Shown in pieces: positions 33,002 through 43,814 of a stretch of 64,000 bases of DNA. A program made the translations under genes and the position numbers. Below the pieces are notes generated by a model. It was not told the origin of the DNA and did no database searches. It was given only the letters and a program-made list of their open reading frames with translations. How positions within the stretch are numbered: the stretch's first letter is position 1; every line of letters starts with the position of its first letter. The DNA comes from Sepioteuthis lessoniana (lineage: Eukaryota > Mollusca > Cephalopoda > Myopsida > Loliginidae): NCBI GenBank assembly GCA_963585895.1, contig OY757921.1:79866316-79930315 (forward strand), read 5' to 3'.

Positions 33002-33654
33002 TATGGGGAATCAAAGGTTTGGTTTGTTTATTTGGTTTTAAGTTTCATAGATTGTAGGTATTTGTGTTTAGATATCTGACTCCATTGTTTTCTTTCTTCT
33101 TTTCCCCATTTAACTCATTGGTGTCTTCTTTGTTTGTGAAGGCTGCAAAAGAATTACAGTAGGAAGGAAAGAAAGGAGACAAAGAAAGGAGATATCTTTT
33201 GAATTTCAACTTTATTTTTGGGTTTCATACGACTACTCTATAGCAAGGAATGTCTTCTTGGACTATTAGAAAACAGTCATGTCTCCCAAATAAATTGTTG
33301 AAATGCACAAGTCATTTTGGTGGTTGATAAGTCCAACATCAGTGGTTGCGTCCAGTGGGTGTTTTTATAAGGTTTGTTTCAGTGGTGTCAGCTGGCTAGC
33401 AGCAGACATAGCTAGGTGTAGGGTTACAAAACTTAATCAGCACATGAGTTTGCTGCTAGCGGCTGTGTGAAAGAGGGTCCATTCAGTGCTATGGTGGAAG
33501 CTGAAGTAAAGCAGAATTTCTTTTTTGCACAGGAGCAGTCTTTTCTTTGGGTATGTACTGCTCCTACTTACTGTCAGGAGCTGCTGGGAATTTTTACTCT
33601 TTTGAAATTCATTTTATTTTATTCATTTTATTTTTATTTTTTCTAATCCCTACA
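33002..33654 (+). mobile_element. Solo LTR in HST
   Basis: GATT is duplicated at 32998-33001 and 33655-33658; it ends TAATCCCTACA. Shares GATATCTGACTCCAT with the LTR near 53.7 kb. Splits the HST type-1 array, which resumes AATATTAGATAG after the second insertion. Confidence 0.65.
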
Positions 33655-33664
33655 GATTAATATT

Positions 33665-33789
33665 GTAATTTACAAAGCGCTTTGCTTCGATGTGGCACAA
33701 GGCCGAATGAATGGGGCGCCCAATGAGACTCAAACTCACTCGTGTAGGTTTGCTAGTCTAGTTTGCTAACCGTTACACCACCAGAGGTG
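33665..33789 (-). mobile_element. Short tRNA-derived SINE (family F) with 17-bp TSD
   Basis: On the minus strand: GCACCTCTGGTGGTGTAACG (A box TGGTGTAACGGTTAGC), GAGTTTGAGTCTC (B-box position), then CAAAGCGCTTTGTAAA. 125 bp. CCCTACAGATTAATATT is duplicated at 33648-33664 and 33790-33806, and spans the end of the LTR, so the SINE came later. Confidence 0.8.
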
Positions 33790-33901
33790 CCCTACAGATT
33801 AATATTAGATAGAAGTATTAGTGTTAGCAATACTTGAAACCATTTAACTATGTGCAAAAATGAGGTCTAACTTATTTAAAAATAAAGTTACCTACAAACT
33901 A

Positions 33902-34524
33902 CAGAGTATTTCTCAATTGTTGAAACAAAATAGTGGTCTCTCAGATCTCCCCTTTTGACTTTTTTCTCTATCTCTTTTCAGATTATTGCTACAAAATAGT
34001 TAATATTTTGATATATTTAACCAAGTATAGTAAAATCATCCCTTGGATGATGGAGCAGATCTTTTGTGCAAAGACATATCACAAAACTAAGTCTTTTAAG
34101 ATTGTTCAAGTAAGATACAGAAGAAAGTTCAATTTCAACACTTTTCCAAACAGGAGTCTGATTTTCAAGTTGGTCAAGAACTTTAAAGCTCATAGAACTA
34201 GTGAAGATCATAAGACAATGGATTCTTCACCAACTGGGCCTCCGATCACTTAGGAGGAATGAGCACACATTATCAACAACTTTGTACAACATTGCCTTCT
34301 GAATGGTGGATACCTGGAGCATGTACTCTAGGACTCCTATTGATATTTTTGGTTCATGTTTTAAATCAAATGCCAACAGATCCTAAAATGTTTGAGATTA
34401 AATGCTAATAGACCCTAAAATGTTATCTTTTTATCTTTTAATAAATGTAATTTCCATTACTCTATCATCTGTGATTCTTAATTTGTGCTCGATCATTTGT
34501 TTAAAAAAACCGTGAAACATCCTG
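33902..34524 (+). mobile_element. Mariner-like deletion derivative in HST
   Basis: TA at both borders; right end GTGAAACATCCTG. The frame 34040-34253 gives an N-terminal helix-turn-helix part (TKSFKIVQVRYRRKFNFNTF, RSLIFKLVKNF). Directly after comes a C-terminal remnant, so the catalytic core is deleted. The uninterrupted HST site is visible near 56950 (TCACTATTTGCTTAC). Confidence 0.65.
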
Positions 34525-34689
34525 TATTTGCTTACAAATTATATATACATATTTGAAATATAACTGATTTTGACATTCAAACTGCATACTTATGCTAAAC
34601 TGAATTGTTTGAAATAGAATTGTTTATATGTATAAAAATGGATTTGGCATCAAATAACCTAAAATAGTTGATATGCAATAAAACCAAAC

Positions 34690-34940
34690 CAAACCAAACC
34701 AGGGGGTGTCCTCGTGGTGTAATGGTTAAAGCGATGGACTGTGGAATCGTAGTAAGCGAGTTTGTACTCCAGTCGCGCTATTACGTTCACTTTCGGGCAA
34801 ATACCCTTGGGAAAGGTATGAACCCCTCATCCTCCCAGCTATGGTTTAAATAGTACCACTGCTGTTCTTCTAGGAGAATAGATTTGGCATTAAATAACCT
34901 ACAAAGGTTGATATGCCATTAAACAAAAAAAACAAAACAA
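34690..34940 (+). mobile_element. SINE-A, well preserved
   Basis: GTGTCCTCGTGGTGTAATGG (A box), GCGAGTTTGTACTCC (B box), intact central domain, tail AACCTACAAAGGTTGATATG and AAACAAAACC. One of the best examples of the family here. Confidence 0.9.
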
Positions 34941-35221
34941 AACCAAGCCAAATTAATCCTTATAGTAGCAACAGTTTCTTTGAAGAGACCACATGCTAGA
35001 AGTATTTGCTCCATTTTTCCTTCGTGTATGAAGTCGAATACCTCGGAGAAATCCACAAATAAAAATATTGTCATGAGATTTTTTGTAAGTACACCTTCAA
35101 TGATTCAATGAATTATCAGAATCTGAGAAATTGTAGATTGATTTCTCTGAAATCCATTATGACTTTTCCAAACTTTTGTTTGGATATAATTTAGAAGCAG
35201 AGCATTATAAACCTTAGCAGC

Positions 35222-35465
35222 TATAGCAAAGTAAAGTTGGCGACCATTGTCGAGGGTGACCCGAAGGCTCCCTCTTTGATAATTACTACACCAAGGTGTA
35301 GTGGAGGGCGCTACTCCTTTCCCTGGAGTGCTCCACTTTACTCTTGATTCTTACCTTATAATGCTGAGTGTTAAGCAAGGTAGCATCAAGTACCATTTTT
35401 TGAGTCTTTGGTATGACTCGACCTGGGATTGAACTCAGGTCTCCCAGGCCATTGGCGAACAGTAA
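35222..35465 (-). mobile_element. SINE-C in LINE
   Basis: Full-length minus copy; B box read on the plus strand as GGGATTGAACTCAGG. Confidence 0.85.
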
Positions 35466-35590
35466 GAGTTATTTATGCCTCTGTGGTTCTTAGTGATTTC
35501 AAGGTCACCTTTTTTTGAGAAGGGGATGAAGCAGCCTTTCATTCATTTCTCTTTTATATACAGCATTGCATAATCAAAGAAGTACAGCGA

Positions 35591-36188
35591 TGGGGATATT
35601 ATTATTATCATTATTATTATTAGGTTTTTGGTTTATGGTTTAAGTTGGTTTTTGTGTTGGTTAAGTTGGTATTACATTGGTTGGTCGCGTTGGTATTTTG
35701 TTGGTAGTGTTGGTATTACGTTGGTTGTTATCCCCTCGCTAAATGTTGATGGAAAATAAAGGCGGTGGAGAAGAACGAAGACGTCATTAGGTTTTAAATG
35801 AAGGTTTTAATGGCAGTATGAAGTAAGGGGTTTACGCTGGCATGCTACGAGTCTCGTAGGAAGGAAAAAAGGTAGGAAGTTGTTAGAGTGTATCATCTAA
35901 TTTGTTTTTAACTAGGATCCCTTGATCTAGAAGAATAGACCCAAGGGGTCCATAAACTAGATGGCTCTCCTCATAGTGTATGATGCTGCTACTGCTATTC
36001 AGGAGCAGACGATAAGACGTCCATTCCCATTGAGGATTTCTGAGGGAGAGAGAATTTCGCGGGCTTTCTTCAATTTTTGGTGCTGCTAGGAAAGATGGTT
36101 CAGGCTGAATAGGACAAGTCATCCTGATTGGGGGAAAATATTCGGCGATCCTAACAGTCAAATTGAATTACACGGCAAACAAAAAATA
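35591..36188. mobile_element. Repeat J, LTR-like, with 5-bp TSD
   Basis: TACAG at 35586-35590 and 36189-36193 flanks it, and the LINE frame resumes across it. Shares TCGTAGGAAGG, GGCTGAATAGGA and CCTAACAGTCAAAT with 57737-58486. A minus frame (HYEESHLVYGPLGSILL) recurs in the other copy (HHEESHLIYGPLKS), so part may once have coded or be conserved for another reason. One end is an (ATT)n run. Confidence 0.55.
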
Positions 36189-37017
36189 CAGAAGTATGTC
36201 ATCAAATTTCCTTGTATTCAATACTTCAGGAAGTATTTCAACAAGGCCTGCAGCTTTTTTTGCTTGTGATTGTAAAGTGTCCAAGTTTGATGTCCAATTG
36301 GCCATTGAAAATTTCTTCAGTAGGTTTATCTGTGATTTCAGGAGGATTTCCAAGCAAATTTTTGGTGTACTTTCCAGTTATGAAGTCTTTCTTCTTGACT
36401 GGCAGTTTTTAGTTTTGATCTCATAGTGCTTCAACTGCTAACTTCAGTAACCGTCTGTCATGCTTATCATGTTTATCTTCTACCAAATTTCTGATCTGAT
36501 TGATTTTGCTTTGGATGTATTCTAGTTATTGTTTTACTTGTGTTTTGATTTGTTCTTTCAGAGCTATCTCAAATTTCTGGATATTGGTGTTTGTTGGGTT
36601 ATTTTATTAAGTGGAGATGCTTTTTTCATATTATCTAATTTTTTTCCTAACTGCTTTTGACTCCCAGAAAATTCTACATTTAGCACTTGGTTTGGTTGGT
36701 ATGCACTCAGCTGTTGCTTTTAAGTGGGTGGGGACAAAATTTTTACATTCATCATTGGAGTAAGTCTTTCAGATGTTTCCTGAAAAGTATCAAACTTGTT
36801 TCTTACCATTACTGAAGAGTGATTGCATATATTACTATTGACAAGTGAGGACAAGTCATAATGCACTGATTGATGTGTTTTCTTCTTATTTCTGCATAGA
36901 CTCAGGCCAAACTTTACTGAGACAATTCTGTGATTAGCAGATACTCCTTCAAAAGAGAAGTTCATAGTGCTGTTTATCAATTTCTTGTTTATGAATATAT
37001 AAATCTAACTGTATTTA

Positions 37018-37848
37018 GCATTATTTGGGTAGGTGTAGGTTCATAGTTTTCCCTCCTTTTTTTGAAATTTAGGGTTCAGACATGAAAGACTATCTATCTT
37101 TCTATCTAATGTTAATAATTCTATCTAATATCAATCTTTAGTGTTTTCGGAAATAGTTAATGTCTCTAACACTATAAATCATTTGGCAACACAAATAACG
37201 AAACTTCTTTTAAACAAACAAAACAAAGAAAGGTTTATTATGGTCACAGGTGTGAAAGAGTAAGAGTGAGAAAGTGTCCCTTTTGGTGTCGCTGGTTAAT
37301 ATGTTGGTCCTTAGTTTGTAGGAAGCATGTGTGAAGCTAGCAGCAGCGTGTTCTTCAGTGATGGGGTTCCAAGTGGAATCAGTAGCAGTGGATGTGAGAG
37401 AGGTCTGTTTGGGCTGCTGGCTAATTACTCTCTATCTGTCGACTCACTACCCAAAAAGGACTTGGAAAAATAGTTCTTGAGAGGAAGAAGGAATCAATGC
37501 ACTTTGCCTGGATTGGTCAATTAGTGGCTGAATTTCTTGGCGGGGGCATTGATTCGCAAAAGGAAATAGATCTGTGGCTGCTACAAATCATTTGTTTGGA
37601 CACAGTTAAATGGTTTCAAGTACTGCAATCTAATACTAAATTCTATTTAACATTAATCATTTGTCCACACACTGTTAAGTTGTTTCAAGTATTGATATCT
37701 AATACTAAATTCTATTTAATATTAATCATTTGTTTGCACACAGTTAAATTGTTTCAAGTATTGCTATTTAACACAAATAATTCTATTTGATATTATTAGG
37801 GTAGGTATAAGTTCAAATTTTTCCTTTCTACTTTTGAAATTCGGTGTT
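37018..37848 (-). repeat. HST-type array, split by LTR
   Basis: Type-1 units in minus orientation at 37105-37136 and 37586-37800. The outer borders (TTGGGTAGGTGTAGGTTCA at 37023 and TAGGGTAGGTATAAGTTCA at 37796) are direct repeats of each other. Confidence 0.6.
37137..37585. mobile_element. Solo LTR with 4-bp TSD
   Basis: AATC at 37133-37136 and 37586-37589; ends GTGGCTGCTACA. 449 bp; contains GGTTTATTATGG near one end, like other LTRs here. Confidence 0.65.
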
Positions 37849-38348
37849 TATGTATACATGTTGATTCTTAAGAGAAAACTCCCCTAGATATTTACAATAT
37901 CTGTTTGGTGATTTGTTGTTATTATTTGTTATTTGTTATTATTTTTGTCTTTGCTTATTTGAGAGCAATTATGTCATCACTAATGATCAGATTGTTGTGT
38001 TTAGAGATGAGCTAGACTAGGGAAGATAGCTAATTATGGAAGGTGGTGATATCTGCTTGATCACTGATATTAGTGATTTTTAAATGTATCACGCATCATA
38101 CCTGGTTGGATTTTCTCTATGTTATTTAGTGATTTTAAAGTATGTGGACTGAGAAGCTTTCCTACAGGGTTAGACAAAAAGATGGAAATGCCTAGAATCA
38201 TAGTATCATAATTTTAAAACTCCTATAAAACCATTAAAAGTTTGTTAATTTTATGTTTTTTGATTTATTATTAATTTTTCTTGTCTTATTTTACTAAAGT
38301 TGTTTTTTTACAGATATCATAAGAAGAAATTAATCAAAATTACTTAAA

Positions 38349-38702
38349 ATGACAGATCTATCAGACTTTAAAAGAAGTCAAATTGTTGGTGCTTGTACGA
38401 CAGGCACTAGTATAACAAAAACTGAACAATTTGGTGTAGCAAAGAGTACTGTCTCAAAAGTAATGACAGCATTTCAGAAAACAGGAAAAACCTCCTCACT
38501 GAAGCAAATCTCAGGAAGAAAGCGAAAGCTGGCTGATAGGGACCGTTGGACTCTTACACAGATTGTTTGGAAGGATCCCAAGAATATAGCTTCGAAAATT
38601 ATAGCAGAGCTTAATGACCATCTCAAGAACCAAGTTTCCTCAAAAGCTGTAAGAAAGGAAATGCACAAAGCCAGATTTCACTGGAGGACTGCTTTTGAAT
38701 AA
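38349..38702 (+). pseudogene. Tc1-like transposase, N-terminal part
   Basis: 117 codons: paired-like HTH (SDFKRSQIVGACTTGTSITK, VAKSTVSKVMTAFQKTGK), the SGRKRKL basic linker and a second HTH (NQVSSKAVRKEMHKA). Ends at a TAA just past the DNA-binding region; the DDE domain is gone. Confidence 0.85.
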
Positions 38703-38730
38703 TTAGCAAACATGATTTCCAAAATTTGAC

Positions 38731-39069
38731 GAACGAATGAAACACTTCTTTATAAAAATATATCTCTCATTTTATTCTTGAAAGAGGCCCACAGTTTGTT
38801 GTTAGTTTGAGAGATAGATGGAGAGACATATACTCAGAGAGGGGACTTCTTCTTGCCCCATACCTTTTTCTGGGAGCCAGGGTGTGCCAATGCTTGCACC
38901 CCCTTGCAAGCCAAGGCGCCTCTGCTCGGCTGCGTGTCCCTGGCTCGACTCCCGATTCTCTGCTCTGTCTAAATCTGACCGCATGGTTCTTATCATGCAA
39001 TCTCCTTCCGATTATACACCTGTTAGACCCGACTGCCCTGACGTGCTGTTCTATTTACTAATCACAACA
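38731..39069 (-). mobile_element. LTR-like insertion in Tc1
   Basis: TGAC at 38727-38730 and 39070-39073. Shares AACACTTCTTTATAAAAATA with the LTR at 507-939. Left terminus lacks TG, so the border is less certain. Confidence 0.5.
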
Positions 39070-39434
39070 TGACAGCTTGTCAAAGCACATGGGGTCACTA
39101 GGAATGAACCAAAAATCCATGTCATATGTTATATAACACTACAATCAGAAAACCATATTAAAATAAATTTGTTTGAAATTTCCAGGTGTTTCCATCATTT
39201 TGTTCAAACCCTGTATACTTCCCATGGCGGCATTAGCAGAGTTCTTTCATGCAAATACCGACACAAATGTACATCTATTACCAGGTTATGGTACTTTAGT
39301 TCTAGTTCGGTATCTTAATATCAATGTTCCTGTACACATATGATATCTATATTGACTGCCGGTGCAATATGCTTGGTTAGTTGGTTTATTGTATTTAATG
39401 TTCTAATTAATGCATTAATTAATGTATTAATTAC

Positions 39435-39462
39435 CAAACCAAACCAAACCAAACCAAAAATG
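39435..39462. repeat. (AAACC)n
   Basis: Four to five ACCAA units, as in SINE-A and HST tails. Confidence 0.7.
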
Positions 39463-39961
39463 CAAGAAGCAGATGATATCTTACAGAAACTATTGAGGAT
39501 GAAGACTACATAGATGATCAAGTGCTTCTTGGAAATACACCTACTCAAGCCAAATTTCTGCTGCATATCCTATATAAATACGTAGGAAAGACATGAGCTG
39601 CTATTGACAGGTTATTGATTATATGGAAATTCGATCTCTCTAATAAAATAAAACAGGAATTCTTCCAAGCTGTAGCTGTGTCAGTACTAATGTATGGAAG
39701 CATCACTTGGCCTTTAACAAAACCCTTGGAGAAAAAGCTAGAAGGAAACTATACAAGGATGCTACATGCTGTTCTGAACAAATCCTGGAAGCAACACCCT
39801 AAAAATAAACAGCTATACAGCTACTTGCTTCCAATCTCACAAACCATCCAAGTAAGGCGTGCTGGGCACTGCTGGAGAAGTAAGAATGAACTCATAAACA
39901 ATGTTCTCATATGGACTCCTACACATGGACACACCAGTGTGGGCTGACCAGCAAAAACTTA

Positions 39962-40871
39962 CAGGGTGGAACGATAAAATTGTCATCCTAAAGAAAACAA
40001 CACTACAGTTTTATTTTAAAACTTTTATCGAAAAAATCAATTCAGGTACCTTGAGTATGTAGTAGAGCTGACATCTATTCAATATAGCCACTTTCAGCCT
40101 CAATCACCGCCTCAATACGGATCCAGAACTGGGAGCATGCCTTTTCCACAAGTGTCGGTGGGAGCTCAGTGAATCTCAGCGGATGGCAGCAATCAGGCTG
40201 GCTTTGGTGTTGTGGGAGGTCATGTTGGTGATGTTCTCGACGTATGACTAAACGAAGTAGTCCAGTAGGTTCAGGTCTGGGGAGGAGGGGGTTCAGTGAG
40301 AGAATGGTACAAAGTCGTAGCACTCCTTCTGAAGCCAAGCCTGGGTTTCTTTGGACTTATGGGCCTGCGCCGAGTCCTGCTGCCACACCCAGGGTCTGCC
40401 ACCAGCCACCTGATTGCACCAGGGGATCACCACACTCTTCAGCACATCCAGGTACACTTTGGTGTTGACTTTCAAGCCGACTTCGAAGATGTAAGATAGC
40501 ATGATGTGGCCCTCACTTGAAACCACACCAAAGACCATAATCGTAGCCGGAAACTTTGTTTTCATCACTCTAGGAACGTCCCTGTTATTCGTGGTAATCC
40601 AGATTTGCCTTTTGAAGGTGCTGGCAATGGTCCTGTTGTCATAACTTAGATCGGTAGAGAGCATGAATTGTACAGCAGCACATCTCTGATCTCACTCGTT
40701 GAACATTGTGTCACTTTCAGACGTGATAGAAGGCTCCTATCACTCTTGGGATTTGTACACAACTGGCCAACTAAGAGATGGTCTGCAACAAAAAAAGAAA
40801 ACCGGTTTTCGTTAAACGGAAATGGAATCATGTCATCTTTTCTTGGGCGACAATTTTATCATTCCACCCTG
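39962..40871 (-). mobile_element. DD37D Tc1/mariner-like transposon, 910 bp
   Basis: TIRs CAGGGTGGAACGATAAAATT and its near-perfect inverse, TA at 39960-39961 and 40872-40873, inserted in a LINE. Complete-looking ends. Confidence 0.9.
40075..40831 (-). pseudogene. DD37D transposase, broken
   Basis: Minus-strand frames 40831-40646, 40664-40293 and then the C-terminus to 40075. Catalytic-domain motifs: VFGVVSSEGHIM, WVWQQDSAQAHKSKETQ (second Asp), then SSPDLNLLDY (third Asp, 37 residues on). A TGA replaces a codon between SH and the SSPDL motif, and the N-terminal HTH part is missing, so it cannot act. Confidence 0.8.
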
Positions 40872-41116
40872 TATATACATCAGCTTTCTGCAAACAATAG
40901 ATGCCACAAAGAGGAACTGTCAAGAGCAATGTATAATAGGGACGGATAGTGAGAGAATCAATGGAATCTGTGCTATCACCATAACTTGATGAGAATACTT
41001 ATTCAATATAGATGCATAAATTTCTATCCAAGAATTGTTACATGAAGCAATAATTGTTTCCAAATTATTATTATAATTAGTTACTAAAAAGCATATAACT
41101 CCAAATAGAATAAAAG

Positions 41117-41190
41117 CCTGGTTTCAGCATTAAATTACTCAACAAGAGTTGAAATACCTCAAAAAACTAACAAACCAACTAATCAACCAT
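41117..41190 (+). repeat. SINE-A/HST tail fragment
   Basis: CAGCATTAAATTACTCAACA and AACAAACCAACTAATCAACC. Confidence 0.5.
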
Positions 41191-41227
41191 TCTGAATAGA
41201 ATCAATAACTGCCTATTTATATAAGTA

Positions 41228-41422
41228 TATAATTATCTAACCTTTCCACTGTAGGCAGGATGTGACAAAAGGTCAATTTTCAAGCAGAGTATAGATGGTT
41301 TGAAATCAGAGTTTTCTTCCTATCTGCTTACTGTTACAAGGCTAAAGAACCTAATCTGCCCAACTATTTACTCATAGCTTGGGGAGAAAAGATGAATTCA
41401 TGCCTTTCCCAAGGGAATTAAC
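41228..41422 (-). mobile_element. SINE-B, head lost
   Basis: 3' half and central domain (CTTTCCCAAGGGAATTA); the tRNA part is absent. Confidence 0.7.
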
Positions 41423-41625
41423 ATCTATTTATATAAGCAAATACATGAAAGCCAAAAATAGCATCAAATAGAATAAATGCCAAAGATAAGGCAATTGGTA
41501 GAATTGTTAAAAGATTAAAAAAAACAAAAGATGAAAGAAGTCAAAAAAGATTAGAAATGACAGGTCATTCTAGGTGAACTTTTCTACAACTTTTCTATAA
41601 TGATTAATATACAACAATTTACAAT

Positions 41626-42076
41626 TGTTGTATATTGACCTCCGACCCAGCCAGGCTGTCAAAATAGGAAATGCACCTGTGTAAATAACAGGTGCATCCG
41701 GTTGAGGAATATCAGAATATAACCTTGACCGTGGACGGGTTGAATGAGTGCGATTTGTGATGCCCACAAGAAGGTGGGCGTTGAACTATTATATAACTCA
41801 GTGCATGAGAAGTTGGAGATAAGATGCAGTAGAGAAAACCAGCCCCCAGCAGAGTGGGCCCCCAGGCAGCATAAGAGAATGGGAAAGAAACGCTGATGGC
41901 CATAAGAGAGGGGGTCAATATGTTGCTGTTCTGTTCGGTCTCCAACTCCCTCTCACACACAACCCTTTCAAATAAAGTGAGAGGTATATTTTTCTAAAAA
42001 CTGTGTCGCTCGTCTTTATTGTATCATTGCTATGATTCTGCATACAGATGTATATGTATTAGGTGGCTATACAACA
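41626..42076 (+). mobile_element. Solo LTR, family 1, best preserved
   Basis: TGTTGTATATTGACC to GGCTATACAACA, 451 bp. TATA-like TTATATAAC at 41789-41797 and AATAAA at 41971-41976 give the U3-R-U5 layout in plus orientation. CAAT/TAAT flanks (one mismatch). Confidence 0.8.
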
Positions 42077-42149
42077 TAATTACAATTTACTTACAGCTAC
42101 AATTTATATACAAAACTATTCGTTTTTTTAAGTCTAATCTTACTAAGAT

Positions 42150-42540
42150 AAGTTGAAAGTTTTGTAATATTTTAATATGCACTAATTTGTGACGTGTATA
42201 TCACATGACCAAAGCAGCTTAATCGGCTGTAGGTACTTACTGTGGTTGATAGTATCATGGTAGTTAGTGATCTGACATGTTGAGCTGAGCTTCACTTTGA
42301 GTGTGATTTGAAAACTGCACAGATGAACTAAACAACATTGTCTAATTTGTGAACTTCTACTTTATGTGTTCAAACTGGTCCAAAACACTAACAAAGCAAC
42401 CAAAAATATTTATTTACAAAAGATGGAGGTGCAGTTGATCCCAGTAGAGTAACCAGATGTTTCAAGACATTTGGCTCAAGTTGCAAGAACCTTGATTTTC
42501 AGCCAAGGTTATGTAGGCCTAAAACCATAGATTTCAAAGC
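42150..42540 (+). repeat. Repeat U, copy 1
   Basis: Matches 43815-43871 plus 44675-44975 (AAAGTTTTGTAATATTTT, GAAAGCC/GAAAACTGCACAGATGAA, AAGGTGCAGTTGATC, GGCCTAAAACCAT). Holds the empty site GTGTATATCAC of the 803-bp insertion in copy 2. Confidence 0.7.
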
Positions 42541-43309
42541 TATGCTCCAAGCCAGAGAGGCAAATTAAATAAGTAGTACTCAGAGAGTATCAGGTGAGCA
42601 AATCATCTCACAGTCTAGTGTAGTTTGTCATCTTCACAACTGCGGCAAAAGTACCAAAAGTTGCCAAATTGTGCTTCACATTTCCAAAATATTGCAAAAC
42701 TTTTGATTCACCCTAGTATTCAATTGTTTTGTTGTTCATCTGTCATCAAGACTTTCAGGATTCAGGATTTCCCATTTATTTAAATCTATTATGAGGCTAG
42801 AGTGTTTTGCAAATTGGTTTAACAAGTTACTTTAACAAAATGTAACTTAATATTGTAGTAGTTGAGTTTTCCTAGTAACTGTGATAATAGATTAATGCTG
42901 AAATAAATTATAAATAAAGCATGTGAATGGAAAACAAATAACAAGAGGTTGAGTTGGACAAAAGTTGTCTTTTTACATATTTATATATATATTTTTTGTA
43001 ATATTCAATAATTTATAAATATGCTCTTGTGTGTCTCTTAATTTTTTATGTGTTCAGTGTACATAAATATTTTTAATTATTCTTTTAGAATCAAACTTTG
43101 TTCATGAAATTCACAATTGATATTTTGATATTTTGGTTCAGCTGTTGAAATAGCAGTAAAATACATAAGGTCCGTTTTTTTTAAATTTATTTATTTATTT
43201 ATTTTTTTGTGAATACCAGACTTCTACCCTCTAGGCAACAACATAGGGAAAAGTTATTCTTGGAAATGATAACATATTTGGGTCTTTTTCTTATTTGTTG
43301 TTGTTTTTT
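42541..43309. other. AT-rich, no gene seen
   Basis: No family match or domain. Confidence 0.4.
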
Positions 43310-43556
43310 TAATGGGATATCAACTTTCTTGGGTTATTTAATGCCAAATCCATTCTTCTAGAAGATTAGTAGTGGTACTATTTAACCCATAGCTGGGAGA
43401 ATAAGGGTGTTCATACTTTTCCCAAAGTGAACATAACAATAAGGGTGTTCATACCTTTCCAGAAGTGAACATAACAATACGATAGGAGTTTGAACTCGCT
43501 TACTACGATTCAGCAATCCAGCACTTTAACCATTACACCATAAGGACACCCCCCGG
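43310..43556 (-). mobile_element. SINE-A with a 36-bp internal duplication
   Basis: AAGTGAACATAACAATA with GGGTGTTCATAC is present twice (43402-43477). Head and tail are complete. Confidence 0.8.
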
Positions 43557-43814
43557 TCTTTTTCTTGGTAAAAGTAATCTTATTTTTAGATATAACAAAA
43601 ACCCTGATTTAGAGACCATTACAAATCACAGCCCAATGAGAATTTTTTAAAAAATTGTTTTGATTTGTTAACACACACACATGGTTGATTAGTTCATGTA
43701 ATTATTGAATTTTTATTTGTCACTGACTTTATGATTTGTTGATTTGGTGGTGTCGTTTCTATAGTTCAAAACAAATTATGTAGTTTAAATCAAAGATGTT
43801 AATTTCTATATATC

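Larger units (their letters stand above)
32531..34700 (+). mobile_element. HST element, variant head, with three insertions
   Basis: The head starts GCTCTGTCGGCTGGAGCCGT and shares only its first 55 bp or so with the standard head. Then type-1 units (to 33001 and 33655-33901), type-2 units (34550-34615) and the tail (34635-34700, AAACCAAACC). Inserted: an LTR (33002-33654), a short SINE (33665-33789) and a mariner-like element (33902-34524). It carries both array types in one copy. Confidence 0.7.
34950..36980 (-). pseudogene. LINE 5'-half remnant, split by two insertions
   Basis: Minus-strand order: 36980-36189 (FEGVSANHRIVSVKFGLSL, end of an AP-type endonuclease domain; then TRKFDDILLY, start of RT), repeat J, 35590-35466 (KGCFIPFSKKGDLEI), SINE-C, 35221-34950 (AAKVYNALLLN to the FVDFSKAF-like segment, heavily decayed). 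Same LINE family as the 62 kb copy; stops and frameshifts throughout. Confidence 0.75.
38165..39213 (+). mobile_element. Tc1-like transposon with TIRs, LTR inside
   Basis: CAGGGTTAGACAAAAAGATG at the left and the inverse of CAGGGTTTGAACAAAATGAT at the right, TA at 38163-38164 and 39214-39215. Contains the N-terminal part of a transposase and then an inserted LTR; the catalytic region is missing. Confidence 0.85.
39470..40995 (+). pseudogene. LINE 3' part, split by DD37D element
   Basis: 39470-39959 encodes the C-terminal region (IIWKFDLSNKIKQEFFQAVA, LLYG-like SVLMYGSITW, LEKKLEGNYTRML, then the RRAGHCWRSK knuckle-like part). 40874-40995 carries the remaining codons and 3' end (CHKEELSRAMYNRDG). 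Stops precede it. Confidence 0.8.

Noticed and set aside
34690..34770. Functional tRNA gene
   Set aside because: A and B boxes are present, but the acceptor stem does not pair and the sequence continues into a SINE body.
35883..36161. 92-codon cellular exon
   Set aside because: Belongs to repeat J, which recurs at 57.7-58.5 kb.
38807..39072. Overlapping frames on both strands
   Set aside because: Inside the LTR-like insertion in Tc1.
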